The notes under the pieces are model-generated. The model ran no database searches. It had not been told where the DNA came from and saw nothing but the letters and a program-made list of their open reading frames with translations. Below, piece after piece: positions 33,304-41,923 of a stretch of DNA of 64,000 nucleotides. Position 1 is the first letter of the stretch; each line of letters begins with the position of its first letter. Source of the DNA: an uncultured Draconibacterium sp. (GTDB lineage Bacteria > Bacteroidota > Bacteroidia > Bacteroidales > Prolixibacteraceae); the NCBI RefSeq assembly GCF_963675585.1, contig NZ_OY776411.1:687001-751000 (forward strand), in the 5' to 3' direction. A program made the position numbers and the translations under genes.

Positions 33304-34326
33304 ATGATATTTGTTACAGGTGGAACAGGATTGGTTGGAGCGCATTTACTTTTTGAACTTACAAAAGCCGGGAAAGAAGTACGGGCTTTAAAACGCGCGA
33401 CAAGCAACTTAAATCAGGTTCTAAAAACCTTTTCCTATTACACCGAAAATCCACAGGAACTTTTTGAAAAAATAGAATGGGTTGATGGAGATATTCTCGA
33501 CTATTATTCGCTTGAAAAACTACTGATTGGTGTTACCGAAATCTTTCACTGCGCCGCCATTGTGTCGTTTGATCCAAAGGAAAGAGTGAGAATGATTTCG
33601 AACAATGTGGAAGGTACACGAAATCTTGTGGATGCTGCCATTGAAAACGGAGTTAAAAAATTATGCCATGTAAGTTCGATTGCCGCGCTCGGAAAATTAC
33701 AAAACGGACAGGCTATTACCGAAGAAACCAACTGGCTACCTTCTAAAAAGAATTCAGGCTATTCCGAAAGTAAGTTCTTCTCGGAAGTTGAAATATGGCG
33801 GGGCATTGAAGAGGGACTGGATGCTGTAATTGTAAATCCGTCCATTATTTTTGGACCAGGCAACTGGGAAAGCGGAAGTTCAAAAATATTCAAAACAATT
33901 TGGGATGGCATGAAATTCTACACCAAAGGAGTAACCGGTTTTATAGATGTTAAAGATGTTGTGCAGGCCATGATTTTGGTGACAGATTCCTCAAATTTTG
34001 AGCGGTGCAAAAATCAGCGTTTTATTTTGAGTGCAGAAAACCTGAGTTACCAGTATATATTTTCTCAAATTGCCCAGTCTCTGGAAAAACCGGCTCCTGC
34101 CATTTGGGCGAACGATTTACTTTTAGCACTGGTGTGGAGAATGGCAAAACTTGTTAGTTTCTTTACCCGAAAAGCTCCTTTTATTACAAAAGAAACAGCG
34201 AGTGGACGAAACCTTGTTAACAATTTCGATGGTTCAAAAGTAACTCGTTTAACCGGCTTAAAATACACTGCCATTCCCGAATCGATTAAAACTACAGCTG
34301 CTTTTCTTGAAAAAGACATGACATAA
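33304..34326 (+). CDS. NAD-dependent epimerase/dehydratase family protein
   Basis: 340 residues, extended short-chain dehydrogenase. N-terminal Rossmann motif GGTGLVGAH, a VDGDILD strand, AAIVSFDP, and the catalytic YSESK (Tyr-x3-Lys, near residue 156). The C-terminal half has an NPSIIFGPGNW strand typical of 3-beta-hydroxysteroid-dehydrogenase/dihydroflavonol-reductase-like members, so it may act on a small hydrophobic substrate rather than a nucleotide sugar. Cotranscribed with the upstream genes and followed by a clear terminator. Confidence 0.88.
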   Translation: MIFVTGGTGLVGAHLLFELTKAGKEVRALKRATSNLNQVLKTFSYYTENPQELFEKIEWVDGDILDYYSLEKLLIGVTEIFHCAAIVSFDPKERVRMISNNVEGTRNLVDAAIENGVKKLCHVSSIAALGKLQNGQAITEETNWLPSKKNSGYSESKFFSEVEIWRGIEEGLDAVIVNPSIIFGPGNWESGSSKIFKTIWDGMKFYTKGVTGFIDVKDVVQAMILVTDSSNFERCKNQRFILSAENLSYQYIFSQIAQSLEKPAPAIWANDLLLALVWRMAKLVSFFTRKAPFITKETASGRNLVNNFDGSKVTRLTGLKYTAIPESIKTTAAFLEKDMT

Positions 34327-34329
34327 AAA

Positions 34330-34349
34330 AAGGCAGGTAAACCTGCCTT
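34330..34349 (+). terminator. Terminator after the dnaG gene group
   Basis: AAGGCAGGT and ACCTGCCTT form a perfect nine-base stem with a two-base connecting gap, preceded by an A run and followed by TAATTCTT. It ends the run that starts at dnaG. Confidence 0.7.
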
Positions 34350-34775
34350 AATTCTTCCTAATTTTTTATCATCCTTGATGAATGCCCGATAAATGAATAA
34401 ACAAAACAATAGGTGTTGTTACTGTTTACCATTTGTTTAATGATATAGTTGTACTCTCAATAAGTTCATATTTCAGCTCTCAAATGTCTTTTACCGTTCG
34501 CAACAAGACACAAAAGGGCAACTTTCGTCCAAAAAGCTGCCCATAATAAAAAACAAAAAGATAAAAAATAAGGGTTTGTGATGGGAAAGTATAGTCTTGA
34601 TTTCAATTTTCCAAATATTTTGAGGAAAATTCGATAATTGAGCCGTCAATCAGCAGTAAAAGCCAGTTTTTATTAACATAATGACAAAAAACACTGTCTG
34701 TAAATATAATATTATCTAGGTGCGAACGAATCGACATTGACATGCAGCAAGAGCCCCGTTCGCACCTGCGCTACT
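34350..34775. other. Spacer with two hairpins at the end of the PUL
   Basis: 425 bases between convergent gene groups; no gene supported. One hairpin at 34516-34542 (GGGCAACTTT/AAAGCTGCCC, one mismatch) is followed by a T run on the minus strand and could stop transcription from the PUL. A second inverted repeat has perfect 11-base arms, AGGTGCGAACG at 34718-34728 and CGTTCGCACCT at 34757-34767, with a 28-base spacer. It begins just past the stop of the Gfo/Idh/MocA gene. Confidence 0.45.
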
Positions 34776-35927
34776 TTATTTTTTTGAACTAAGCCGTCCG
34801 TACATATCGCCTTTACCTTCAGGTTTTAGTGGAAATTTAATGGGTTTATTGTCGCGGGTTGAGCGATAAATAGCGGTAAATAATTCAACGGTTTTTCTTC
34901 CTTCTACTCCATTTACCAATGGTTCTGAATTGGTTTCAAGGGCCTGCAAAAAATCTTCGATTTGTCGTTCCATATAATACACCATCGGATCGATTGTATT
35001 AAAATGTGCACAATCTTCCTCAACCCATTTATCCAACATTTTTTCTTCTCCAGGTACCGACCAAATATCATTTACCGGAGGCTCCAGTATGCCTGACATA
35101 CCTGCAATAAACATGGCTCCACCATCGGTTTGAACACCTACTGAAGCACCGTTCTCGCCGTGCACATGCACTTTCCCGTAAATACCGGGTTTTTCGGAGT
35201 TACTAACTATTATATTTCCGATGCCACCATTTTTAAACTTAACAATGGCAACGGCAGTATCTTCAACTTCAATATACGGATGATTCAGGTTTTGCCAATG
35301 TCCATACACCTCATCGATTTCACCCATGTACCACAATAAAATATCTAACTGATGTGGTGCCTGATTGACCAAAACTCCACCTCCTTCCATTTCCCATGTA
35401 CCGCGCCACAAATCAGCATCGTAGTAATCCCTGTCACGCCAACCAAGCATATTAATTGTACCAAAAACCGGCTTACCGATTTTGCCGGCATCAATGGCTT
35501 CCTTTACCCGTTTTACAGGCTCGTACCAACGCCTTTGACTAACAACACCCAGTTTGACTCCCGCATGTTTGCAGGCGGCTATCATTTTATCGGCGTCATC
35601 CAGAGTAGATGCCAAAGGTTTTTCAACCAGAATATTTGCTCCGGCATTGGCTGCTTCAACGCATGGATTTAAATGAAAAGGATGTGGAGTGCAAACAATT
35701 GCCAAATCAACATTTTTGCTTCTGATCAATTTGTCGATATTGGTGTAACTGGCTACCTGATACTGAGCTGCAAACTCTGTGGCAGTTTTTAGACTTCTGC
35801 TCCAAACTCCAACCAAATTTGCGTTGGGTAGATTTAATATGGCTTTTGCATGAAGATGTGCCACCTTACCGCAGCCAAGAATAGCAATATTGTAAACAGA
35901 TTTTGTTCTTAATCGATCGTTTTTCAT
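34776..35927 (-). CDS. Gfo/Idh/MocA-family oxidoreductase
   Basis: 383 residues from MKNDRLRTKSVYNIAILGCGKV. A TTG at 36002 that would overlap the upstream gene adds 25 hydrophobic, non-signal-like residues and is not preferred. Rossmann motif AILGCGKVAHLHA, family EKPLAST motif with the catalytic Lys, and a C-terminal Gfo/Idh domain. Cytosolic (no signal), unlike the Tat-exported relative at 19454. It likely oxidises a sugar or inositol-type product of the PUL. It is the last gene of the group, after the medium-chain dehydrogenase and GH95. Confidence 0.9.
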   Translation of the reverse strand: MKNDRLRTKSVYNIAILGCGKVAHLHAKAILNLPNANLVGVWSRSLKTATEFAAQYQVASYTNIDKLIRSKNVDLAIVCTPHPFHLNPCVEAANAGANILVEKPLASTLDDADKMIAACKHAGVKLGVVSQRRWYEPVKRVKEAIDAGKIGKPVFGTINMLGWRDRDYYDADLWRGTWEMEGGGVLVNQAPHQLDILLWYMGEIDEVYGHWQNLNHPYIEVEDTAVAIVKFKNGGIGNIIVSNSEKPGIYGKVHVHGENGASVGVQTDGGAMFIAGMSGILEPPVNDIWSVPGEEKMLDKWVEEDCAHFNTIDPMVYYMERQIEDFLQALETNSEPLVNGVEGRKTVELFTAIYRSTRDNKPIKFPLKPEGKGDMYGRLSSKK

Positions 35928-35998
35928 AAAAGGTTTAGTTTTTAAATGTTGGTTTTTCAGCAAAAAAAGTTGAAAGCGATACCAAATTGCCACAAAAA

Positions 35999-37030
35999 TC
36001 AAGGAACCAGAATGACTTTGTTTAATCCGGGTTCTTTTGTATAAAGTCGGTTAAACCATTTCGCTCCTTCGGCCAGCGGAGCAACTGCAGATATCATTTT
36101 ATCGACATTTACTTTCCCTGACGACATAAAATCGAGTACCAAAGCATATTCGCCATTTATGGCACAACTCCCCAAAAGCGATAACTCGGTGGTTACAACT
36201 TTTTGCAAAGGAATAGTCACTTCAGGCCGCAGGTTACCTACTAAAACAGCAGTTCCCCCTTTTCGTAAAGCGCTGATGCAAATGTTCACGGTTTCTGACA
36301 TCCCAACTACTTCGAAACCAAAATCGGTGCCCCGGTTATGAGTCAGTTCTGCAATTTTTTCGGTCAAATTTTCGGTAGTACTTAAAAAGGTATGTGTTGC
36401 CCCAAATTCTTTGGCGAGCGCGAGTTTGTTTTCATCTAAATCGATTGCAATAATTGGCGAAGCACCGGCAATTTCCAGCATTTTTACAACAAAAGTTCCT
36501 ACCATTCCGGCCCCAACAACAAGTGCACTCTGCCCCGCCTGAATTTTTGAAACTTTTACTGCATGAGCAGCTACTGCCACTGGTTCAACCATGGCTGCCT
36601 GTTCAAAAGTAACGTTGTCGGGTATTTTGTATAAAATATGAGCCGGCATAGAAACATATTCGGCAAATGCACCATGCTTTTTATAATCGATTGGAGAAAC
36701 ACCCAGCACTTTTCGGTTGTCGCTTATGTTGTAACGGCCTTGTAAAGTATACCAGTCGTTTAAGGGATAAATGGTTGAATCGAAGGTTACACGATCGCCA
36801 AGTTTCCAGCCCCGAACATCTGAACCAAGCCCGGCAATTTCGCCGGAAGCTTCGTGCCCCATAATAATCGGAGGCTGTCGTCGTCCGGTACTGCCATCCA
36901 TACCATGTATATCGCTACCACAAATTCCGCAAGCTTGAACGCGAACCAAAACTTCATTTGCTGCAATTTCCGGCTTGGCAAAGTCGCGGTAATTCAGCTC
37001 CATATAGTTATCAAGAACCAGTGCTTTCAT
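35999..37030 (-). CDS. Medium-chain (zinc-type) alcohol dehydrogenase lacking the structural zinc site
   Basis: 343 residues. Catalytic zinc motifs are kept: CGICGSDIHGMDG near residue 35-47 and GHEASGEI near 60. The Rossmann fold has GAGMVGTFVVKML and IAIDLDENKL. The structural-zinc lobe, which usually reads C-x2-C-x2-C-x7-C after GDRVTFD, is altered to YPLNDWYTLQGRYNIS: all four Cys are absent. Such loss occurs in some sugar-alcohol dehydrogenases. Relation to sorbitol/galactitol-phosphate dehydrogenases is likely; substrate unknown. It lies between GH95 and the Gfo/Idh/MocA gene and probably processes the released sugar. Confidence 0.9.
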   Translation of the reverse strand: MKALVLDNYMELNYRDFAKPEIAANEVLVRVQACGICGSDIHGMDGSTGRRQPPIIMGHEASGEIAGLGSDVRGWKLGDRVTFDSTIYPLNDWYTLQGRYNISDNRKVLGVSPIDYKKHGAFAEYVSMPAHILYKIPDNVTFEQAAMVEPVAVAAHAVKVSKIQAGQSALVVGAGMVGTFVVKMLEIAGASPIIAIDLDENKLALAKEFGATHTFLSTTENLTEKIAELTHNRGTDFGFEVVGMSETVNICISALRKGGTAVLVGNLRPEVTIPLQKVVTTELSLLGSCAINGEYALVLDFMSSGKVNVDKMISAVAPLAEGAKWFNRLYTKEPGLNKVILVP

Positions 37031-37081
37031 GATTTTTAAAAGTTGGAAGAAGGAAGTCCGAAAATCGGAAGTATTTTCCTT

Positions 37082-39463
37082 CTAAAAGTTGGCGTTTGTA
37101 AAAGAGTAAGTCTCTCCTATTTGTGTATCCTGAGAAATCAGTGCTCCGGCATAACGCAGATTCAATTTATTTCCAACAAGCGATTTTACATCCACCGAAA
37201 CCAAATTGCCGTTCTCCCACACAAGAGCAAGTTCAAATCCGCCTCTGGCTTTAATTCCGCTAATCTCTCCACTTGCCAAAGCAGTGGGTAATGCCGGTAA
37301 TATATCGAGGAAATAATCTCCGTTTTCATCGCGCAAGTGCGACTGTAAAAGCATTTCTGTAATTCCGGAAGTTGCCCCAAAATTGCCATCGATTTGAAAG
37401 GGTGGATGCGCATCAAATAAATTCAGGTACAAACCACCATTATCTTTGTTCGTTTTCGCATCAATGGATGGAACCATCAAATTCTTTAAAATTAAAAACG
37501 AATGATCACCATCAAGCAAACGTGCCCAAAAGTTTATTTTCCAGGCGCGCGACCAACCGGTTCCACCGTCACCACGATGTGCCAATACTACTTTACAAGC
37601 TTCTGCCAGTTCGGGAGTTGTTAAGGGATGAATTTCATTCCCCGGATGTAATCCCCATAAATGTGAAACATGGCGATGCTCATTTTCAGGATCGTCTTTA
37701 TCTTCCAGCCATTCCTGCAACTGACCATAACGCCCAATTTGATTTGGTGCAATTTTCGAACTTTTCTCCTGAAGAACCTGTACAAAATCGGCATCAACCC
37801 CCAAAACGTTTGCCGCTTCGATGGTATTGTTTAACAGATTTCTGATGATCTGGTGATCCATGGTTGGCCCCATTACCAGACCACCGTTTTCAGGACTGTT
37901 ACTTGGTCCGCTTATCAGCCACTCCGGATTTTTAGGATCGGGAACCAAATAAGAAGCAAAAAATACAGACGCTTCTTTCATGATTGGATAAGCCCTGTTT
38001 TTTAGAAAACCCTTATCCCCTGAAAATTGATAGTGCCACCACAAATTCTGGCTCAACCAGGCTCCTCCACTTATCCAAATTCCGTGGTTTGCGTTGTTTA
38101 TAGGTGCTGCGCCACGCCAAATATCCGTATTATGATGTGCCACCCATCCATCGCTATTGTAATGTTCCTTTGCCACTTTCCGACCGGTAACTGATAAATC
38201 CTCAACCATACCGAATAAAGGCTCAGCCAACTCCGACAAGTTTGTAATTTCAGCCGGCCAGTAATTCATTTCGGCATTAATGTTTATGGTGTATTTACTG
38301 TCCCACGGAGGAGTAATATCGTCGTTCCAGATTCCCTGCAGGTTTGCAGGCTGAGTTCCCTTACGAGATGATGAAATGAGTAAATATCTGCCGTATTGAT
38401 AAAGCAATGCCACCAAACTCGGGTCTTCATCGGCGTAGAAAGTAGCTAAACGTTCATTCGTCGGCCTGCTCGAAATTTCCGATTTTCCAAGATCCAATTT
38501 AACACGTCCAAACAAATTTTGGTAATCAGCCACATGCGCGTCTTTTACATCTTCAAAAGATTTGCCCTCGAGATTATTTAAATAGGTAATACATTTTTCT
38601 TCCGGATCTCCACTAATATCGTTGTAGTTTATAAAACTGGTACCAGCAACCAATTGCAAGGTTGCACTTTTTGCATTACGAACAACAATAGTACCGTCTT
38701 TCGACACCAGTTCTCCGTCGCTTATCACTTTTAATCTTGCTTCAAAAGTTACTTTACTCTCCGGATAAGGAGCGCCGGCTCTCACTTTTTCATCCGGATA
38801 ATTATTGGCAAGACCCTTAATCACAATTACATTTCCATCAACAGAAACATCAAATTTATTGTGTGGTGTATCCAACCTTACCGAAAATTCCAGTGCCTCT
38901 TTTTGCGATGCTTCCAGTTGAATAAGAAGCGCCTGATCGGGTTCCGAAGACAAAATTTCACGTGAGTAGTTCACCCCATTCAAATCATATGAAACACTAG
39001 CCAGTGCGTTCTCCAAATCGAGTTTACGGGTATAATTACTTACATTTTCGTGGTTTGGAAAATTCAGTATAATATTTCCAAAAGGCTGGTAACAAAGCTG
39101 TCCCAAAGGTTCCGACATAAATTTCTCATTTCCTAATTTATGTGCTTCTTCCTGTTTTCCATCCCAAAGCAACTCACGCAATTTATCCAAAACCCGGTAG
39201 GCTTCTTTGTGCGAATAATCATGCGGCTGGCCTGTCCAAAGTGTTTCCTCGTTAAACTGAATGGTTTCAACTTCGGTACCTCCGTACACCATTGCACCCA
39301 AACGACCATTTCCAACCGGCAAAGCTTCTGTCCAGCTTTCGGCCGGTTCGTTGTACCAAAGTACCAGCGACGGATCTATTTCATTTACTTGTTGGGTATC
39401 GCAGTTACACGAGAATTGAGGTAAAAGGCATAAAATCAGGATAAAAACCGAGAAGTATTTCAT
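37082..39463 (-). CDS. Glycoside hydrolase family 95
   Basis: 793 residues from MKYFSVFILIL; the open frame continues 22 codons upstream but those residues are not signal-like. Signal peptide with a likely lipobox (QFSCNC). The N-terminal beta-sandwich has the GH95 opening LWYNEPAESWTEALPVGNGRLGAMVYGG. The (alpha/alpha)6 barrel has the family block NAEMNYWPAEITNLSELAEPL. Known activities are inverting alpha-1,2-L-fucosidase and alpha-L-galactosidase; which applies here is open. A -7 element lies 31 bases before the start, so it may be expressed separately from the beta-glucan genes upstream. Confidence 0.93.
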   Translation of the reverse strand: MKYFSVFILILCLLPQFSCNCDTQQVNEIDPSLVLWYNEPAESWTEALPVGNGRLGAMVYGGTEVETIQFNEETLWTGQPHDYSHKEAYRVLDKLRELLWDGKQEEAHKLGNEKFMSEPLGQLCYQPFGNIILNFPNHENVSNYTRKLDLENALASVSYDLNGVNYSREILSSEPDQALLIQLEASQKEALEFSVRLDTPHNKFDVSVDGNVIVIKGLANNYPDEKVRAGAPYPESKVTFEARLKVISDGELVSKDGTIVVRNAKSATLQLVAGTSFINYNDISGDPEEKCITYLNNLEGKSFEDVKDAHVADYQNLFGRVKLDLGKSEISSRPTNERLATFYADEDPSLVALLYQYGRYLLISSSRKGTQPANLQGIWNDDITPPWDSKYTININAEMNYWPAEITNLSELAEPLFGMVEDLSVTGRKVAKEHYNSDGWVAHHNTDIWRGAAPINNANHGIWISGGAWLSQNLWWHYQFSGDKGFLKNRAYPIMKEASVFFASYLVPDPKNPEWLISGPSNSPENGGLVMGPTMDHQIIRNLLNNTIEAANVLGVDADFVQVLQEKSSKIAPNQIGRYGQLQEWLEDKDDPENEHRHVSHLWGLHPGNEIHPLTTPELAEACKVVLAHRGDGGTGWSRAWKINFWARLLDGDHSFLILKNLMVPSIDAKTNKDNGGLYLNLFDAHPPFQIDGNFGATSGITEMLLQSHLRDENGDYFLDILPALPTALASGEISGIKARGGFELALVWENGNLVSVDVKSLVGNKLNLRYAGALISQDTQIGETYSFTNANF

Positions 39464-39493
39464 GATTGTAAATAAGTTTGTTTTGATTCGTGT

Positions 39494-39501
39494 CAAATTT
39501 A
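39494..39501 (-). promoter_or_regulatory. -7 element before GH95
   Basis: On the minus strand TAAATTTG matches TAnnTTTG, giving a leader of about 24 bases to the GH95 start at 39463. No TTG at the -33 distance was found. It would split the locus into a GH95-dehydrogenase unit. Confidence 0.4.
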
Positions 39502-39613
39502 CAATTAATAAAATAAAAAATCCATTCATTCATATCCTGAAAAGTTGAAAGAAAGATATGCCAACATAAACTTTTTGTTCTACTCTTTTACGGAACAGTA
39601 AAATAGTCTTGTT

Positions 39614-41902
39614 CTATTTTTCCAGAATAAAGCTAGCTTTTAATAACTGATCAGAGTTTCCTCCAATAAATACTTCAAATTCGCCGGGTTCTGAGTCAAA
39701 ATGAAGCTGGCTGTTGTAAAAACGCAAATCCTTTTCTGAAATTTCGAAGCTAACAGTTTTACTTTCTCCTTTCAGAATCATTTCTTTTTTGAATCCTTTT
39801 AACTCTTTCATTGGGCGCGTAATGGATGCAACAACATCGCGAATGTAAAGCTGGATCACTTCTTCTCCGTCAAAATTTCCCGTATTTTTTACATCTACAC
39901 TAACTTGAATTGCTCCTTCAGAAGTAAGCTTTGTGCTGCTCATTTGAAGATTTGAATAGGCGAATTGTGTATAACTCAATCCGTATCCAAAAGGGAAAAG
40001 CGGGGAGTTTGATACGTCGAGATAGTTCGATTTGAATTTGGTAAATGTTTCGCCAGCCTGTGGCCGTCCGGTATTCCGAATGGCATAATACAGCGGTATT
40101 TGTCCAACATTTCGGGGGAAAGTAGCAGCCAGCTTTCCGGAGGGATTACAATCGCCAAAAACAACATCGGCAATCGCATTTCCGGCTTCAACACCCGGAT
40201 GCCAGGTAAATAAAATGGCATCGGCCAATTCGTTTTCCTCCGAAATTGCCAACGGGCGACCACTCATAATAACCAATACCAATGGTTTGCCAGTTTTCGA
40301 CAACTCGCGAATAAGTTTCTTTTGACACTCAGGAATCGTAATTTCAGAACGGCTGGCAGATTCGCCACTCATTTCAGAAGCTTCGCCAACTACCGCAACA
40401 ATTACATCGGCCTTTTTTGCCGCTGCTACTGCTTCGCGTATCATTTGTTCCGGAGAACGTTTATCGATGTTTACCTTTGGCCCGAAAACATTTATCTTTT
40501 CAGCATATTGAGTATCATCAACAATATTTGCACCCTTGGCATAAAGTACTTCTACATCGTTTCCAATTACATTATTAAATCCCTTAATTACGGTTATGGC
40601 CTCGGAATGATCGCCGGTTGGAGCCCAGGTTCCCAGCATGTTATTCTGACTGTCGGCCAGCGGTCCAACCAAAGCCACTTTTCCCGACTTTTTTAGGGGC
40701 AAAACCTGCTTGTTATTTTTCAACAGAACAAATGAATGGGCAGCAGTTTCGCGCGCAGCAGCCCGATTTTCCTTCGTTAAGATGTCTTTCTCTGGTCGCG
40801 ATTCATCGATATAACGATACGGATCGTCAAACAAGCCTAATTTGTATTTAGCCTCCAGCACTCTTCGGCAAGCAGTGTTTATATTTTCTTCAGAAACTTT
40901 GCCTTCCTTCAACGATTTTTCAAGCGTAGTAAGAAAACCTTCGCCCACCATATCCATATCGAGTCCGGCATTTAGAGCAAGAGCCGAAACAGCTTGTAAA
41001 TCACCCAAACCATGCGCAATCATCTCATTCACCGAGGTATAATCGGAAACCACAAAACCATCGAAGTTCCACTCACCGCGCAACAAATCGCTTAAAAGCC
41101 ATTTGTTTCCACTTGCCGGAATTCCGTCCACATCGTTAAACGACGACATAACACAACCTGCTCCGGCATCAATTGCAGCTTTGTATGCAGGCAAATATTC
41201 GTTATACATTTTTAATCGGCTCATGTCAACCGAATTGTAATCGCGCCCGGCCTCGGCTGCGCCGTATAAAGCGAAATGTTTAACGGTCGCCATCATTGTA
41301 TTTTCGGCCGAAACATCGTTTTGCTGGTAGCCGTTTACCATGGCTTTGGCAATTTGTGAACCCAGATACGGATCTTCGCCTGATCCTTCGGAGATGCGCC
41401 CCCAGCGCGGATCACGCGAAATATCAACCATGGGCGAAAAGTTCCAGAAAATACCATCGGCAGTAGCTTCTTTGGCAGCTATTTGTGCTGCTTGTTCAAT
41501 TCGTTCCATGTCCCAGCTGCAGGCCATTCCCAAGGGTATTGGGAAAATGGTTTTGTATCCGTGAATTACATCGGAACCAAACAGCATTGGAATTTTCAGG
41601 CGGCTTTCTTCCACTGCCAGTTTTTGTGCCTGCCGAACTTTTTCGGGACCGTAAACACCAAAAATGCCGCCAACATTTCCGTTCCTGATCTTCGTTTCCA
41701 CATCGCTGCTAACCACCGATCCGGTTAAAATTCCACCGCCCGGTGTAACCAAATTTAATTGGCCTATTTTTTCCTGAATGGTCATTTCGTTCATCAGTTT
41801 ACTGATAAACATGTCCATTTCAGCATCTTTATTTTCGGTTTTTTGACTTTGGCACGACACCAAAACAATCAAACTTAATACTGCCAGTTTGTATAACTTC
41901 AT
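39614..41902 (-). CDS. Glycoside hydrolase family 3, BglX-type beta-glucosidase
   Basis: 762 residues with lipobox LVSC (Cys17), so probably a periplasmic or surface lipoprotein. GH3 N-terminal barrel with IPMLFGSDVIHGYKTIFPIPLGMACSWD and the nucleophile Asp287 in GFVVSDYTS. C-terminal alpha/beta sandwich with VALVGPLADSQNNMLGTW, then an Fn3-like domain (about 670-762). Full family length. In a GH144 locus a GH3 enzyme is expected to cleave sophorose-type beta-1,2 oligosaccharides to glucose (established for beta-1,2-glucan loci; inferred here). It lies 21 bases after the GH43-type gene. Confidence 0.94.
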   Translation of the reverse strand: MKLYKLAVLSLIVLVSCQSQKTENKDAEMDMFISKLMNEMTIQEKIGQLNLVTPGGGILTGSVVSSDVETKIRNGNVGGIFGVYGPEKVRQAQKLAVEESRLKIPMLFGSDVIHGYKTIFPIPLGMACSWDMERIEQAAQIAAKEATADGIFWNFSPMVDISRDPRWGRISEGSGEDPYLGSQIAKAMVNGYQQNDVSAENTMMATVKHFALYGAAEAGRDYNSVDMSRLKMYNEYLPAYKAAIDAGAGCVMSSFNDVDGIPASGNKWLLSDLLRGEWNFDGFVVSDYTSVNEMIAHGLGDLQAVSALALNAGLDMDMVGEGFLTTLEKSLKEGKVSEENINTACRRVLEAKYKLGLFDDPYRYIDESRPEKDILTKENRAAARETAAHSFVLLKNNKQVLPLKKSGKVALVGPLADSQNNMLGTWAPTGDHSEAITVIKGFNNVIGNDVEVLYAKGANIVDDTQYAEKINVFGPKVNIDKRSPEQMIREAVAAAKKADVIVAVVGEASEMSGESASRSEITIPECQKKLIRELSKTGKPLVLVIMSGRPLAISEENELADAILFTWHPGVEAGNAIADVVFGDCNPSGKLAATFPRNVGQIPLYYAIRNTGRPQAGETFTKFKSNYLDVSNSPLFPFGYGLSYTQFAYSNLQMSSTKLTSEGAIQVSVDVKNTGNFDGEEVIQLYIRDVVASITRPMKELKGFKKEMILKGESKTVSFEISEKDLRFYNSQLHFDSEPGEFEVFIGGNSDQLLKASFILEK

Positions 41903-41923
41903 CTTCGAGGTTTTTTGTAGATT

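Noticed and set aside
35928-36002. Longer TTG start of the Gfo/Idh/MocA gene overlapping the dehydrogenase stop
   Set aside because: The extra 25 residues are hydrophobic but not a proper signal, and precede the normal family start.
40322-41042. Plus-strand frames opposite the GH3 gene
   Set aside because: Shadows of the coding strand with biased residue content and no homology.
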